The notes beneath the pieces were generated by a model that ran no database searches, was not told the DNA's origin, and saw nothing but the letters and a program-made list of their open reading frames with translations. Below are positions 36,555-45,974 of a stretch of DNA of 59,234 nt, one piece after another. The DNA comes from an uncultured Moraxella sp. (GTDB taxonomy: Bacteria > Pseudomonadota > Gammaproteobacteria > Pseudomonadales > Moraxellaceae): contig NZ_CAMCBS010000015.1 of assembly GCF_945873075.1 (NCBI RefSeq), forward strand, positions 1 through 59,234, read 5' to 3'. How positions within the stretch are numbered: position 1 is the first letter of the stretch; every line of letters begins with the position of its first letter. A program made the position numbers and the translations under genes.

Positions 36555-37430
36555 ATGAGTAATTGTGAAGGTTGTGAAAGCGAAGTGGCTCGCCTATTAG
36601 TCACTTGTGAAGACCAATCAGGCATCGTGCAAGCGGTATCGGGATTTTTGTACCATCAAGGGGCGAACATCATTTCGCTTGACCAGCATACCACCGAAGC
36701 TTATGGCGGTAAGTATTTTATGCGAGTTGAGTTTCATTTGGATGGGCTCGCTATCAAAAAAGACGCCCTAATGCAGACCTTTGCTACCAATGTTGCCGCC
36801 AAATATCACATGACATGGCAGCTAAATTGCAATAAAGATCTGAAAAAAGTTGGCATTTTGGTATCTAAAGAAGATCATGCCTTGCTTGAGCTACTATGGC
36901 GATACAGTCGTGGTGCATTGCCCTGCCAAATCACTCAAGTGGTGTCCAATCATGATGATTTGCGTGCGTCGGTGGAGTCGTTTGGCATTGAGTTTGTGCA
37001 TATTCCTGTGGATAAAGATAATAAGCAAGCGGCGTATGATCAGATTCATGAAGTGATGAAAGATAATGATCTGTTGGTGCTCGCTCGCTATATGCAGATT
37101 TTGAGTCCGTCATTTGTCGATCAGTGGCAGGGTCGTATTATCAATATCCATCATTCGTTTTTGCCGGCGTTTGTTGGGGCGAACCCTTATAAGCAGGCGT
37201 TTGACAAGGGTGTCAAGCTGATCGGTGCGACGGCGCATTATGTGACGAGCGAGCTTGATCAAGGCCCAATCATTGAGCAGGGTGTGGAGCGAGTCAGTCA
37301 TGGCTTTAGCGTGAGCGATTTGCGAGAATTGGGGCGTGATATCGAGCGTGATGTGCTTGCCCGTGCGGTCAAATGGCATCTTGAAGACCGTATTATCATC
37401 GATGGTGCTAAGACGGTGGTGTTTGATTAA
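36555..37430 (+). CDS. purU: Formyltetrahydrofolate deformylase
   Basis: 291 residues. An N-terminal ACT domain (about 12-90: 'ARLLVTCEDQSGIVQAVSGFLYHQGANI') precedes a formyl-transferase fold related to PurN ('NIHHSFLPAF', 'GATAHYVTSELDQGPIIEQ'). It hydrolyses 10-formyl-THF to THF and formate, balancing one-carbon pools with the purine enzymes PurN and PurH in this window. The ACT domain suggests methionine/glycine control, known for the family. Confidence 0.95.
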   Translation: MSNCEGCESEVARLLVTCEDQSGIVQAVSGFLYHQGANIISLDQHTTEAYGGKYFMRVEFHLDGLAIKKDALMQTFATNVAAKYHMTWQLNCNKDLKKVGILVSKEDHALLELLWRYSRGALPCQITQVVSNHDDLRASVESFGIEFVHIPVDKDNKQAAYDQIHEVMKDNDLLVLARYMQILSPSFVDQWQGRIINIHHSFLPAFVGANPYKQAFDKGVKLIGATAHYVTSELDQGPIIEQGVERVSHGFSVSDLRELGRDIERDVLARAVKWHLEDRIIIDGAKTVVFD

Positions 37431-37450
37431 GCTAGAATTAGCATAAAAAC

Positions 37451-37474
37451 CGCTCAATGATGGGCGATTTTTTT
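37451..37474 (+). terminator. Probable terminator after purU
   Basis: Short stem CGCTCA / TGGGCG (37451-37456 with 37461-37466), ATGA loop and a T7 run. Confidence 0.6.
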
Positions 37475-37591
37475 ATTATCAACACAAATCAAACCCAAAT
37501 CATGACTTGTCAGTCGCTTTCCAAATATTGCATGATTGTTGCCTTTGGCTTATTTTATAGACATCTTTATTTGTCAAAAAAGGAATAATAT

Positions 37592-39424
37592 ATGCAATAC
37601 ACAGCACCCCTTCGTGATATGAAATTTGTCATGCATGAGCTACTTGATAGCCAAGCACATTATGCACGCCTGCCTGCGTATGCCGAGCTTGATACAGATA
37701 CGGTCAATAGCTATCTAGAAGCGGCGGCTGATTATGCGCAGTCAGTGATTGCACCACTTAATCGCACAGGCGACATCGAAGGTTGTACTTTTGATAATGG
37801 CAATGTCTATACGCCATCGGGATTTAAAGAGGCTTATGAGACTTATTGCGAGCTTGGATTTCCTGCGATTGCCGCCGAGCCTGAATACGGCGGTATGGGC
37901 TTGCCGACATCATTATCAAGTGCGGTGAGCGAGATGATGGGTACGGCAAACTGGTCTTTTGCCATGTATCCAGGTTTGTCGCATGGGGCGATTGCCACCA
38001 TTGAGCATCATGGCACGGATGAACAAAAAGCCACTTATCTTGAGAAACTCAACACAGGCATCTGGTCGGGGACGATGTGCTTGACCGAAGCGCACGCAGG
38101 CTCAGATTTGGGTATTATCAAAACCCGTGCCGTGCCAAACGATGATGGTAGCTATGCCATTACTGGGCAAAAAATCTTTATCTCAGCCGGTGAGCATGAT
38201 TTGACCGAAAACATCATCCATATCGTCCTAGCTCGCCTGCCTGATGCGCCTGCGGGCACGAAGGGGATTTCGCTATTTATCGTGCCGAAGTTTTTGGTGA
38301 ATGCTGATGGCTCAATCGGCGCTCGCAATGGCGTGGTGTGTGGCTCTATAGAGCACAAGATGGGTATCAAGGCATCCGCCACCTGCGTGATGAACTTTGA
38401 TGGGGCGACGGGCTATCTGATTGGCCCAAAAAATCGTGGCCTAAACTGTATGTTCACCTTTATGAATGTCGCTCGTATCGGCACGGCAATTCAGGGCTTG
38501 AGTGCGGCGGAATTTGCATTTCAAGGCTCACTTGCCTATGCCAAAGACCGCACCGCCATGCGTTCAATCTCAGGCATTAAGGACAAAGACAAGCCTGCTG
38601 ACCGCATCATCCACCACCCTGCCGTGCGTAATATGGTGCTAACAAGCAAAGCCTTTGCCGAAGGTGGTCGTGCGCTCGTGTACTATCTATCACAATATGC
38701 TGATATCGTCGCCAAAGGTGGTGATGCTGATGGTGTGGATGTCAAATTTGCCGATGATATGCTGTCGCTCTTGACGCCAATTGCTAAGGCGTTCTTGACC
38801 GAAACAGGCTACGAGTCAGCCAATCACGGCGTACAAGTCTATGGCGGACATGGCTTTATCAGCGAATGGAGCATGGAGCAAAATGTCCGTGATACCCGCA
38901 TTGCTTGCTTGTACGAAGGCACGACAGAGATTCAATCTCTGGATTTGCTTGGTCGTAAGGTGCTGGGCTCACAAGGGCGTATGCTTGCCAACTTTACCAA
39001 GATTATCCATAAATTCTGCAAAGAACATGAAGAAAACGACGAGCTGGGTCAATTTATCCGACCACTTGCCAAGCTCAATAAACAATGGGGTGATATCACC
39101 GCTCGCATCGGACTACAAGGCACGCAAAACCCTGATGCCATCGGTGCAGCGGCGGTGGATTATCTGTACTTCTCAGGCTATGTGACGCTGGCTTATCTAT
39201 GGGCACGCATGGCTGTCGTTGCTAAGTCAAAATTAAGCGACTTTGATGCCGACCTTGATAGTGATAAATCACTGCACGGCGATTATGGATTTTATGATGC
39301 CAAAGTTAAGACTGCGCAGTTTTATTTCACCAAACTATTGCCACGCACGGCGGTTCATGTCGCACGCATTAATAGTGGCGAAGAGTGCTTGATGGCGATG
39401 GATATTGAGCAGTTTGCTTATTAA
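37592..39424 (+). CDS. Acyl-CoA dehydrogenase, copy 1
   Basis: 610 residues, the long class with an extra C-terminal domain. Features: 'PEYGGMGLPTSLSSAVSEMMG', 'MCLTEAHAGSDLGIIKTRAV' (FAD/substrate segment), 'IEHKMGIKASATCVMNFDGATGYLIG' and 'CLYEGTTEIQSLDLLGRK', whose Glu near 443 is the expected catalytic base. It oxidises an acyl-CoA to the enoyl-CoA with FAD; chain length is unknown. The paralogue starts 73 bases after it, and the same motifs recur there. Confidence 0.92.
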   Translation: MQYTAPLRDMKFVMHELLDSQAHYARLPAYAELDTDTVNSYLEAAADYAQSVIAPLNRTGDIEGCTFDNGNVYTPSGFKEAYETYCELGFPAIAAEPEYGGMGLPTSLSSAVSEMMGTANWSFAMYPGLSHGAIATIEHHGTDEQKATYLEKLNTGIWSGTMCLTEAHAGSDLGIIKTRAVPNDDGSYAITGQKIFISAGEHDLTENIIHIVLARLPDAPAGTKGISLFIVPKFLVNADGSIGARNGVVCGSIEHKMGIKASATCVMNFDGATGYLIGPKNRGLNCMFTFMNVARIGTAIQGLSAAEFAFQGSLAYAKDRTAMRSISGIKDKDKPADRIIHHPAVRNMVLTSKAFAEGGRALVYYLSQYADIVAKGGDADGVDVKFADDMLSLLTPIAKAFLTETGYESANHGVQVYGGHGFISEWSMEQNVRDTRIACLYEGTTEIQSLDLLGRKVLGSQGRMLANFTKIIHKFCKEHEENDELGQFIRPLAKLNKQWGDITARIGLQGTQNPDAIGAAAVDYLYFSGYVTLAYLWARMAVVAKSKLSDFDADLDSDKSLHGDYGFYDAKVKTAQFYFTKLLPRTAVHVARINSGEECLMAMDIEQFAY

Positions 39425-39497
39425 TCACTCATCTAAAAAAGTACAAACAGCTGATTGTCGCCATACAATCAGCTTGGGTTAAAAATAAGGAAATTTT

Positions 39498-41273
39498 ATG
39501 ACACTGACTTATACTGCACCGCTTGATGAGATGCGTTTTACGCTCAAAGAAGTGTTTGATGCGCCAAGTTTTTGGCAGACTCATGACAAGCTTAGCCATG
39601 TCGATGAAGACACGGTGGATATGATTTTGGATGAGATGGCAAAGTTTGCCACCGAAGTGCTATTACCGCTCAATCAATCAGGTGATGATGAAGGGGCGAA
39701 GTATCTGGGTGATGGCAAAGTTGCTACGCCAACGGGCTATAAAGATGCCTTTAGCCAATATGCTGAAGCGGGCTGGATTGGGCTTGGCGGTGACCCAAAC
39801 TATGGCGGTCAAGGTATGCCAAAGATGGTCACGATGCTGACCGAAGAGATGATGTTCGCCACCAACCAAGCATTTGCCCTGTATCCAAATCTCACCGTAG
39901 GCGCAAGCATCTGTCTGCTTGCAGCAGCGAGCGAAGCGCAAAAAGCGATGTATCTTGAGAAGCTATACGCAGGGCAGTGGGCGGGTACGATGTGCTTGAC
40001 CGAAGCACACGCAGGTACAGATTTGGGCATTATCAAAACCCGTGCTGTGCCAAATGGCGACGGTAGCTATGCCATCACGGGCACCAAGATTTTTATCACT
40101 GGTGGTGAGCATGATTTGGCGGAGAATATTATTCACTTGGTGCTTGCCAAGACACCAGATGCGCCTGCTGGCTCAAAGGGTATTTCGCTGTTTATCGTAC
40201 CAAAATTCATGGTCAATGATGATGGCAGTCTAGGCGAGCGTAACAATGTCAAGGCAGGCTCTATTGAGCATAAGATGGGTATTAAGGCATCCGCCACTTG
40301 CGTGATGAACTTTGATGGGGCGACAGGTTATCTTGTGGGTGCTGAAAATACAGGGCTTGCAGCGATGTTTGTGATGATGAACTATGAGCGTGTCACGATG
40401 GGGCTACAAGGCTTGGGCGCAAGTGTGCTGGCTTATCAAAACGCCGCTGCCTATGCCCAAGACCGCTTGCAAGGTCGAGCTGATACAGGTGTTGTCAATG
40501 CCGATAAGCCTGCTGATGCCATCATTCATTTTGCTGATGTGCGCCGTATGCTATTGAATGCCAAGACCAACAGCGTCGCCGCTCGCACCTTTGCGATGTA
40601 TGTCGCCAAAAATCTCGATATCGCCAAATTCAGCGATGATGCCGATGCAGTACAGGCAGCCCAAGCGAAGGTTGCGCTACTGACACCGATTGCCAAAGCA
40701 TTTGTCACTGACAAATCATTTGATGCGACCATCGACTGTCAGCAGGTCTTTGGTGGGCATGGCTATATCAAAGAATGGGGTATGGAGCAAATCGTCCGTG
40801 ATACGCGTATCTCGCAGATTTATGAAGGGACGAACGGTATTCAGTCGCTGGATTTGCTTGGTCGCAAGGTCATCAAAGATGGCGGCAAGGCGATGTTTGC
40901 GTTCTTGGATGAGATTGCAGCTGCTTGCCAAGCAAGCACAGCAAATCATGCCATCGTTACAGCGACAGCGGAGTCTGTAAGCACAGTGCGAGCCTTGACC
41001 GAGTCACTGATTGAGACTGCCAAATCCGACCCGCACGCCATCAATGCTTCTGCGGTGGATTATCTGCACGCTGTTGGCTATTTGTGCTATGCTTATATGT
41101 ATCTGTTGATTGTCAATGCAGCTGATGGCAAGGCAGGCGAGTTTTATGAATCACGCCACAAGCTTGCTGATTATTTTGTGGCACGCAGTTTGCCTGATTT
41201 ACAGACTCATGCTCAGATGGCACAGGCAGGCTCTGCGACATTGATGGCATTTGACCAAGCGTTTTTTGCCTAA
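39498..41273 (+). CDS. Acyl-CoA dehydrogenase, copy 2
   Basis: 591 residues, clearly a paralogue of the preceding gene along its whole length (both have 'GTMCLTEAHAG', 'LGIIKTRAVPN', 'HKMGIKASATCVMNFDGATGYL', 'YEGT..IQSLDLLGRKV'). Catalytic Glu in IYEGTNGIQ. The first lacks the AAA-rich middle found here ('DADAVQAAQAKVALL'), so substrate range may differ. No beta-oxidation partners adjoin. Tandem pairs of this kind are common in Moraxellaceae. A terminator follows. Confidence 0.92.
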   Translation: MTLTYTAPLDEMRFTLKEVFDAPSFWQTHDKLSHVDEDTVDMILDEMAKFATEVLLPLNQSGDDEGAKYLGDGKVATPTGYKDAFSQYAEAGWIGLGGDPNYGGQGMPKMVTMLTEEMMFATNQAFALYPNLTVGASICLLAAASEAQKAMYLEKLYAGQWAGTMCLTEAHAGTDLGIIKTRAVPNGDGSYAITGTKIFITGGEHDLAENIIHLVLAKTPDAPAGSKGISLFIVPKFMVNDDGSLGERNNVKAGSIEHKMGIKASATCVMNFDGATGYLVGAENTGLAAMFVMMNYERVTMGLQGLGASVLAYQNAAAYAQDRLQGRADTGVVNADKPADAIIHFADVRRMLLNAKTNSVAARTFAMYVAKNLDIAKFSDDADAVQAAQAKVALLTPIAKAFVTDKSFDATIDCQQVFGGHGYIKEWGMEQIVRDTRISQIYEGTNGIQSLDLLGRKVIKDGGKAMFAFLDEIAAACQASTANHAIVTATAESVSTVRALTESLIETAKSDPHAINASAVDYLHAVGYLCYAYMYLLIVNAADGKAGEFYESRHKLADYFVARSLPDLQTHAQMAQAGSATLMAFDQAFFA

Positions 41274-41302
41274 AGATGTATTGACACTATTTGTCATTAT
41301 CC

Positions 41303-41334
41303 AAAGCAAATCACTCCGTGTGGTTTGCTTTTTT
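41303..41334 (+). terminator. Terminator after the acyl-CoA dehydrogenase pair
   Basis: A 12-bp stem (41303-41314 with 41320-41331, one G-U pair), TCCGT loop and T-run. Confidence 0.85.
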
Positions 41335-41616
41335 ATCAACTGTATCAATTTTCATCAATGCAATTATTTAACCGATATTATCAATTTACATAATAAAAAT
41401 TCAAAAAATACAAGATTTTGATACAAATTTTGTCCAATAAATTCACTTTTGGAATTTGGCAAAATGGGTGAAGTGTGTTACAGTGTGGCAAGTTTTATCA
41501 GAAAAATGCGTGATTTTATTGGCAAAACTTAGCAATAACGCCTGCAATGATGGGTGTCAATCGTCCCAAGATTGCACCGCATTTTTCAAAGCCATCAGTT
41601 GAGTACGGAGCCCTTT
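41335..41616. other. Intergenic region before the Gcr-type gene
   Basis: No gene seen. AT-rich; a TTGATA near 41419 is a possible -35 with no clear -10. In-frame GTG 41554 would give a longer product, but no ribosome site is near it. Confidence 0.5.
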
Positions 41617-43884
41617 GTGACTTTATCAACCAGCCAAGATTTACAACATATCCTGCAACATATCGCCATGCTACGGGAATTGCCTGAGCCTGAGTCGCTC
41701 AAGCGATTGATTGATGCATTGCGTGTGGATAGTGATGATGTGGATGGGGCGAACGCCAAGATTGATGAGCTCATTGAGTTATTGCAAGCCAATCCCGAAT
41801 ACGGTCAGGCGCTGGCGGCATTTATCCTAAGACTAATTACCAAATATCGCCAAATTCCTTTATATACCGATGCAGGGATTGCGTCGGATGAGACTTTTTT
41901 TGGTAGTGTGACCAAGCTGATTGGGCATCGCTTTTTGCCATTATTGCCCAACGAAGAGCTGGTGGTCGAGCTTGCCAATTATCTATTTGACCAAAAAAAT
42001 GACTACAAATGGATTGCCAATATCGATGCGGACAAATGGGATACGCTCGTTGATTTGGTGCAAGTTAGTGCTGATGATTTAAGCTTGGTTGCGCAGATTA
42101 AGAATAATATTCTAAATGCGATTGTTATCCTATCTTATCGTGTCAGTGGCATGGGTCTGCACGCAGAGTTAATGGAGTTTTATCCAGAGCTACTCAATCA
42201 CTCGGCTGCCTTTGTTGCCCAAAACCAAGAAGCCATCTTGTTCGTCAATCAGTACCGCCAAGCACATAAGCTGGATGAGATGACCGATGAGATGCCCGAA
42301 GTGGACATTGACCCTGCACCATTATTGGTGATGGTGGAACAGTGCCAAGACATCGTGACTAGCGTGCGTAAGCGGGTGTATAAGACGGGCATTTCGATTC
42401 GCATGACGAACCTGCTTGTACGTCTGGAGCAAAGTTTGCATCGGATGCAGGTGCTGGTGGATTTGGTGACGGACAAAGATGCCAACCGTGACAAATCCAT
42501 CGTGGAGCTGGCATCATCTGTGGTGCGTACTGCCAATACTCGCTATCGCTTTGGCTCATTGATTGAGAGTAATACCAAGCTATTATCACGCAAAGTCACT
42601 GAGAATGCCAGCCGTGTCGGTGAGAACTACATCAGTACCGACCCAAGCGGCTACAAAAAAATGTACCGCAAAGCTGCCATCGGTGGCTTATTTATCGGCT
42701 TTATGGCGACGCTCAAGATTTTGGGCTCATATCTTGTGCTTGCGCCGATTGGCAAGGCGTTTATTAATAGCATGATTTATGGCTTGGGCTTTGTGTTCAT
42801 TCATATCGCCAAAGGTACGGTGGCGACCAAACAGCCTGCGATGACAGCGGCGGCGATTGCATCGACGATTTCAGAATCATCGGGCAAAAAAACCCAACAA
42901 ATGACCAAGCTTGCCGAGCTGATTGTGGATATTTTGCGGACGCAGTTTGTGGCGATTTTGGGGAATATTTCGGTGGCGATGCCGGTGGCGTTTTTGATTG
43001 CCGTCAGTTGGAAATACTTAAATGGCGCGCCGATGATTGATGGTAAGATGGCAGCACATCTACTGCATGACCTAGACCCAATCCGCTCGCTATCATTGCC
43101 ACACGCTGCCATTGCTGGGGTGTTCTTGTTCGTGTCGGGGCTGATTTCGGGCTATTATGACAATTTGGCTGCTTATAATAAAATCGGTGAGCGTATCCGT
43201 CGCCATCCATTGCTCAAAAAATTCTTATCCCCTGATTGGCAAAATAAGCTAGGCACATTTGTAGAAGCGAACCTTGGCGCTATCATGGGTAACTTTATCT
43301 TTGGTTGCTTTCTTGGCAGCACGGCGACGGTCGGTTATATGCTTGGCTTGCCGCTGGATATCCGCCACATTGCCTTTGCATCAGCGAACTTTATTCATGG
43401 TATTTTCCATCTATCGCCACAGGATTTGACTTGGCAGGTGATTAGCTTATCATTTGTGGGTGTGCTACTGATTGGTATGGTCAACTTGATGGTGAGTTTT
43501 TCTTTGGCATTGATGGTGGCACTGCGTTCAAAAGGGGTGAAATTCTTTGAATGGAAACGCCTAAACAGCCTAGTGTTTGACCATTTCAAAAGCCGTCCTT
43601 TGGACTTTGTATGGCCACGCAAAGAAGCGGTCAAATATGCACAGATTAACAGTGATGGCGAGATGATTCATGATGAAGTCAAAGACAAAGAAACTCGCTT
43701 TTTCTCTGATGCCATCGTCCGTCGTCTGGGCTTTAAGCCAAAAGATGCTAAGGAAATCTCGCAAGACATCAGCGAAGCGACTTTTGAGCCGGTGAGTGAT
43801 GAATATTTGGCACAGGCAGATAATGGCGAAGAGCAACATTCATCCCTGCCAAAGCCTGATAATAAGCCAAAACTGCCTAAATAA
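41617..43884 (+). CDS. Gcr-type 'site-specific recombinase' family membrane protein
   Basis: About 755 residues from GTG 41617, chosen for GGAG seven bases upstream; GTG 41554 (21 more codons) is possible, and a TGA blocks anything earlier. The N-terminal half is helical and soluble (Glu/Asp-rich). The C-terminal half has several membrane segments ('FIGFMATLKILGSYLVLAPIGKAFINSM', 'LIGMVNLMVSFSLALMVAL'). The family is annotated as a site-specific recombinase after a gonococcal protein, but the membrane segments argue against a DNA enzyme. True function unknown. Confidence 0.85.
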   Translation: MTLSTSQDLQHILQHIAMLRELPEPESLKRLIDALRVDSDDVDGANAKIDELIELLQANPEYGQALAAFILRLITKYRQIPLYTDAGIASDETFFGSVTKLIGHRFLPLLPNEELVVELANYLFDQKNDYKWIANIDADKWDTLVDLVQVSADDLSLVAQIKNNILNAIVILSYRVSGMGLHAELMEFYPELLNHSAAFVAQNQEAILFVNQYRQAHKLDEMTDEMPEVDIDPAPLLVMVEQCQDIVTSVRKRVYKTGISIRMTNLLVRLEQSLHRMQVLVDLVTDKDANRDKSIVELASSVVRTANTRYRFGSLIESNTKLLSRKVTENASRVGENYISTDPSGYKKMYRKAAIGGLFIGFMATLKILGSYLVLAPIGKAFINSMIYGLGFVFIHIAKGTVATKQPAMTAAAIASTISESSGKKTQQMTKLAELIVDILRTQFVAILGNISVAMPVAFLIAVSWKYLNGAPMIDGKMAAHLLHDLDPIRSLSLPHAAIAGVFLFVSGLISGYYDNLAAYNKIGERIRRHPLLKKFLSPDWQNKLGTFVEANLGAIMGNFIFGCFLGSTATVGYMLGLPLDIRHIAFASANFIHGIFHLSPQDLTWQVISLSFVGVLLIGMVNLMVSFSLALMVALRSKGVKFFEWKRLNSLVFDHFKSRPLDFVWPRKEAVKYAQINSDGEMIHDEVKDKETRFFSDAIVRRLGFKPKDAKEISQDISEATFEPVSDEYLAQADNGEEQHSSLPKPDNKPKLPK

Positions 43885-43970
43885 CTAGTCTAAATAATCC
43901 GCCCAAATGATTTGCCAAATGAATAAAAATTTTGGCAAATTAGCATTGGGGTGATTGACTGTTGATGTGG

Positions 43971-44001
43971 CAGGGTGGATAATAATTCACCCTGTTTTTT
44001 T
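43971..44001 (+). terminator. Terminator after the Gcr-type gene
   Basis: CAGGGTG (43971-43977) pairs with CACCCTG (43988-43994), extended by two bases with a G-U pair, then T7. Confidence 0.8.
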
Positions 44002-44073
44002 GTACCAAATCATGCTGATAGCGATACTTAATATCCGCCCTTTGTGTATTGTCATCAATTAAGGAATGATTGA

Positions 44074-45636
44074 ATGGGCTTGCCGTTTGCAAAGCTATTT
44101 TTAACAAAATCCCTAAGTAGCGTGCTTGGGGTGTCCGTGCTGTCTATGCTGTTATCAGGCTGTATGACCAATGAAGAAAAACAAAACATTCAGCACCTAC
44201 AAGACACAACAGCGATGGTGTGGCAAAAATGCAAAACCGATTATCCTGATTGGTTCGCTGATAAGCCTGATAATAAGCTGTACTGCACTACCTTATCCGT
44301 ACCGCTAAACCAATACGCACCGTCCGCTGAGCGTGTGTCATTGGCACTAAGTGTGCTGCCTGCCACCCAAAAAGCCATTGGCAATCTCATCATCATCGCA
44401 GGCGGGCCGGGTGAACATAGCCTTGATATGTCGCTTGAATGGCTAGATGCCAACGCGCCACAACTTCAACAACTACGCAAGCAATACAACATTATCGGCT
44501 ATGCACCGCGTGGCGTTGCACCATCGACACCTGCCATCAGCTGTGGCGATACGCCAATTGATGAATTGCCAAGCGACACCGAGCCAAAAGATGTGATGGA
44601 TTTGTGCGAAAAACATACAGGCAAAGCCGTGCTTGCACACATCAGTAGTCGTGATGCGGTGCTTGACCTTGAGCGGATACGAGTGGCATTAGGTGGCAAT
44701 CAGCTCAATGCCATTGCCTATTCGTATGGGACAAAGGTGCTGATTGCTTATGCTGAACAATTCCCCACTCATCTGCGTGCGGGTGTGCTTGATGGCGTGG
44801 TGGATGTGACGCAGACATCAGCGCAGTGGCGAGCCAAGCAAGAGCTTGGGATGCAAGATGCCTTTGAGCGATTTGTGGCAGACTGCTTAATGCATTATGA
44901 TTGTGTGTTTGAAAGCTTGACACCGGACAAAGACAGCATCAATTATCAGACAGGGGCAATGCTTGAGCCTGTACCAAGTTTTGCTGAGCAATTTCACCAA
45001 ATACTCAAGCATATCGACAACAAAAAACTCACCGACCGCTACGAGCAAGTCATCACCGCCGATTCGGTGCTGTCTGTGTTTAGCGAACTGTTGTATTATC
45101 AAGAAACTTGGAAAGATGCAAGGTGGATGCTAGATGGACTTAGTCAAGGCAAAACCGCATTTTATAATGAATTTGCCAAGCCAAAACAGCAAGCTTTTGA
45201 AGAAAATGCACGCCTAGTGGCAATCAACTGCGCCGATTCTGCGACACCTTGGCATGAACGCAACAAGTCAGCCCAAAGCGACGAGCGGGCGCAAATCGAT
45301 GCCTTGACGAGCTTTGATGATTATCCGTCAAATTCACAATCGCATTTTGCTGATTTGTGCTTTTATTGGCCTTATGATGGCACAGATAGCTATGCGATGC
45401 CAAATAAAGGCGCAGGCACACCACAGCTATTATTCGTGGCACAGACCCGTGACCCAGCCACCCCTTATGACAATGCTGTCAAGATGGCGCAAGTCTTTGG
45501 CGCACCGCTCATCACTCGCAATGCCAATGGACATACACTTGCACTACAAGGGCTAAGCCAATGCGTGGATAGTGCAGTTGCAGAGTATTTGAGCGAGCCA
45601 AACAAGCCGATGGCGTCGCAAACTTGTCAGGACTAA
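44074..45636 (+). CDS. Alpha/beta-hydrolase lipoprotein, tripeptidyl aminopeptidase-like
   Basis: 520 residues. Lipobox LLSGC with C30. 'IIIAGGPGEHS' is the oxyanion-side turn; the nucleophile elbow is A-Y-S-Y-G with Ser about 215, where the first Gly of GxSxG is replaced by Ala. Asp near 460 (TRDPATPYDNA) and His near 486 (NGHTLALQG) complete the triad, the last two in a TAP-like C-terminal domain. Cys-rich for this window. An exported peptidase or esterase is likely; substrate unknown. AAGGAA precedes the ATG. It lies upstream of the mcr gene but with a separate 338-base gap. Confidence 0.85.
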   Translation: MGLPFAKLFLTKSLSSVLGVSVLSMLLSGCMTNEEKQNIQHLQDTTAMVWQKCKTDYPDWFADKPDNKLYCTTLSVPLNQYAPSAERVSLALSVLPATQKAIGNLIIIAGGPGEHSLDMSLEWLDANAPQLQQLRKQYNIIGYAPRGVAPSTPAISCGDTPIDELPSDTEPKDVMDLCEKHTGKAVLAHISSRDAVLDLERIRVALGGNQLNAIAYSYGTKVLIAYAEQFPTHLRAGVLDGVVDVTQTSAQWRAKQELGMQDAFERFVADCLMHYDCVFESLTPDKDSINYQTGAMLEPVPSFAEQFHQILKHIDNKKLTDRYEQVITADSVLSVFSELLYYQETWKDARWMLDGLSQGKTAFYNEFAKPKQQAFEENARLVAINCADSATPWHERNKSAQSDERAQIDALTSFDDYPSNSQSHFADLCFYWPYDGTDSYAMPNKGAGTPQLLFVAQTRDPATPYDNAVKMAQVFGAPLITRNANGHTLALQGLSQCVDSAVAEYLSEPNKPMASQTCQD

Positions 45637-45974
45637 TCAAGTTACCGATGTTGATAGGTTGGGATTGATTGATGGTATCAATGCATAAAGCATGGCTTGG
45701 ATACAGTGTTTGCATTGCTAGCCATCATCGTGTATCGTGCAGATAATGTTAATAACAAAAATATACACGCAAATGAAAATTGCTAATAAATAAGAGTATT
45801 AATCAATTAATAAATAAGTGCTATGCTTGATTTTTATTAGGTTTATCAGACTTGTTACGCCAAGATTGCAAATTTGTACTATTTTATTTATCTGCACAAT
45901 ATATCTAGATTCTCCAACGACATTGAAGTATAATCGCCAACTTGTATTGTATATGGCATTTGTGGGTAATCTTT
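45637..45974. other. AT-rich region upstream of the mcr gene
   Basis: No gene or insertion sequence seen. A TATAAT at 45929-45934 with a weak TAGATT at 45906-45911 is the likely promoter, 41 bases before the mcr start. GGGTAA (45964-45969) may serve for ribosome binding. There are no inverted terminal repeats or target duplications. Confidence 0.6.
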
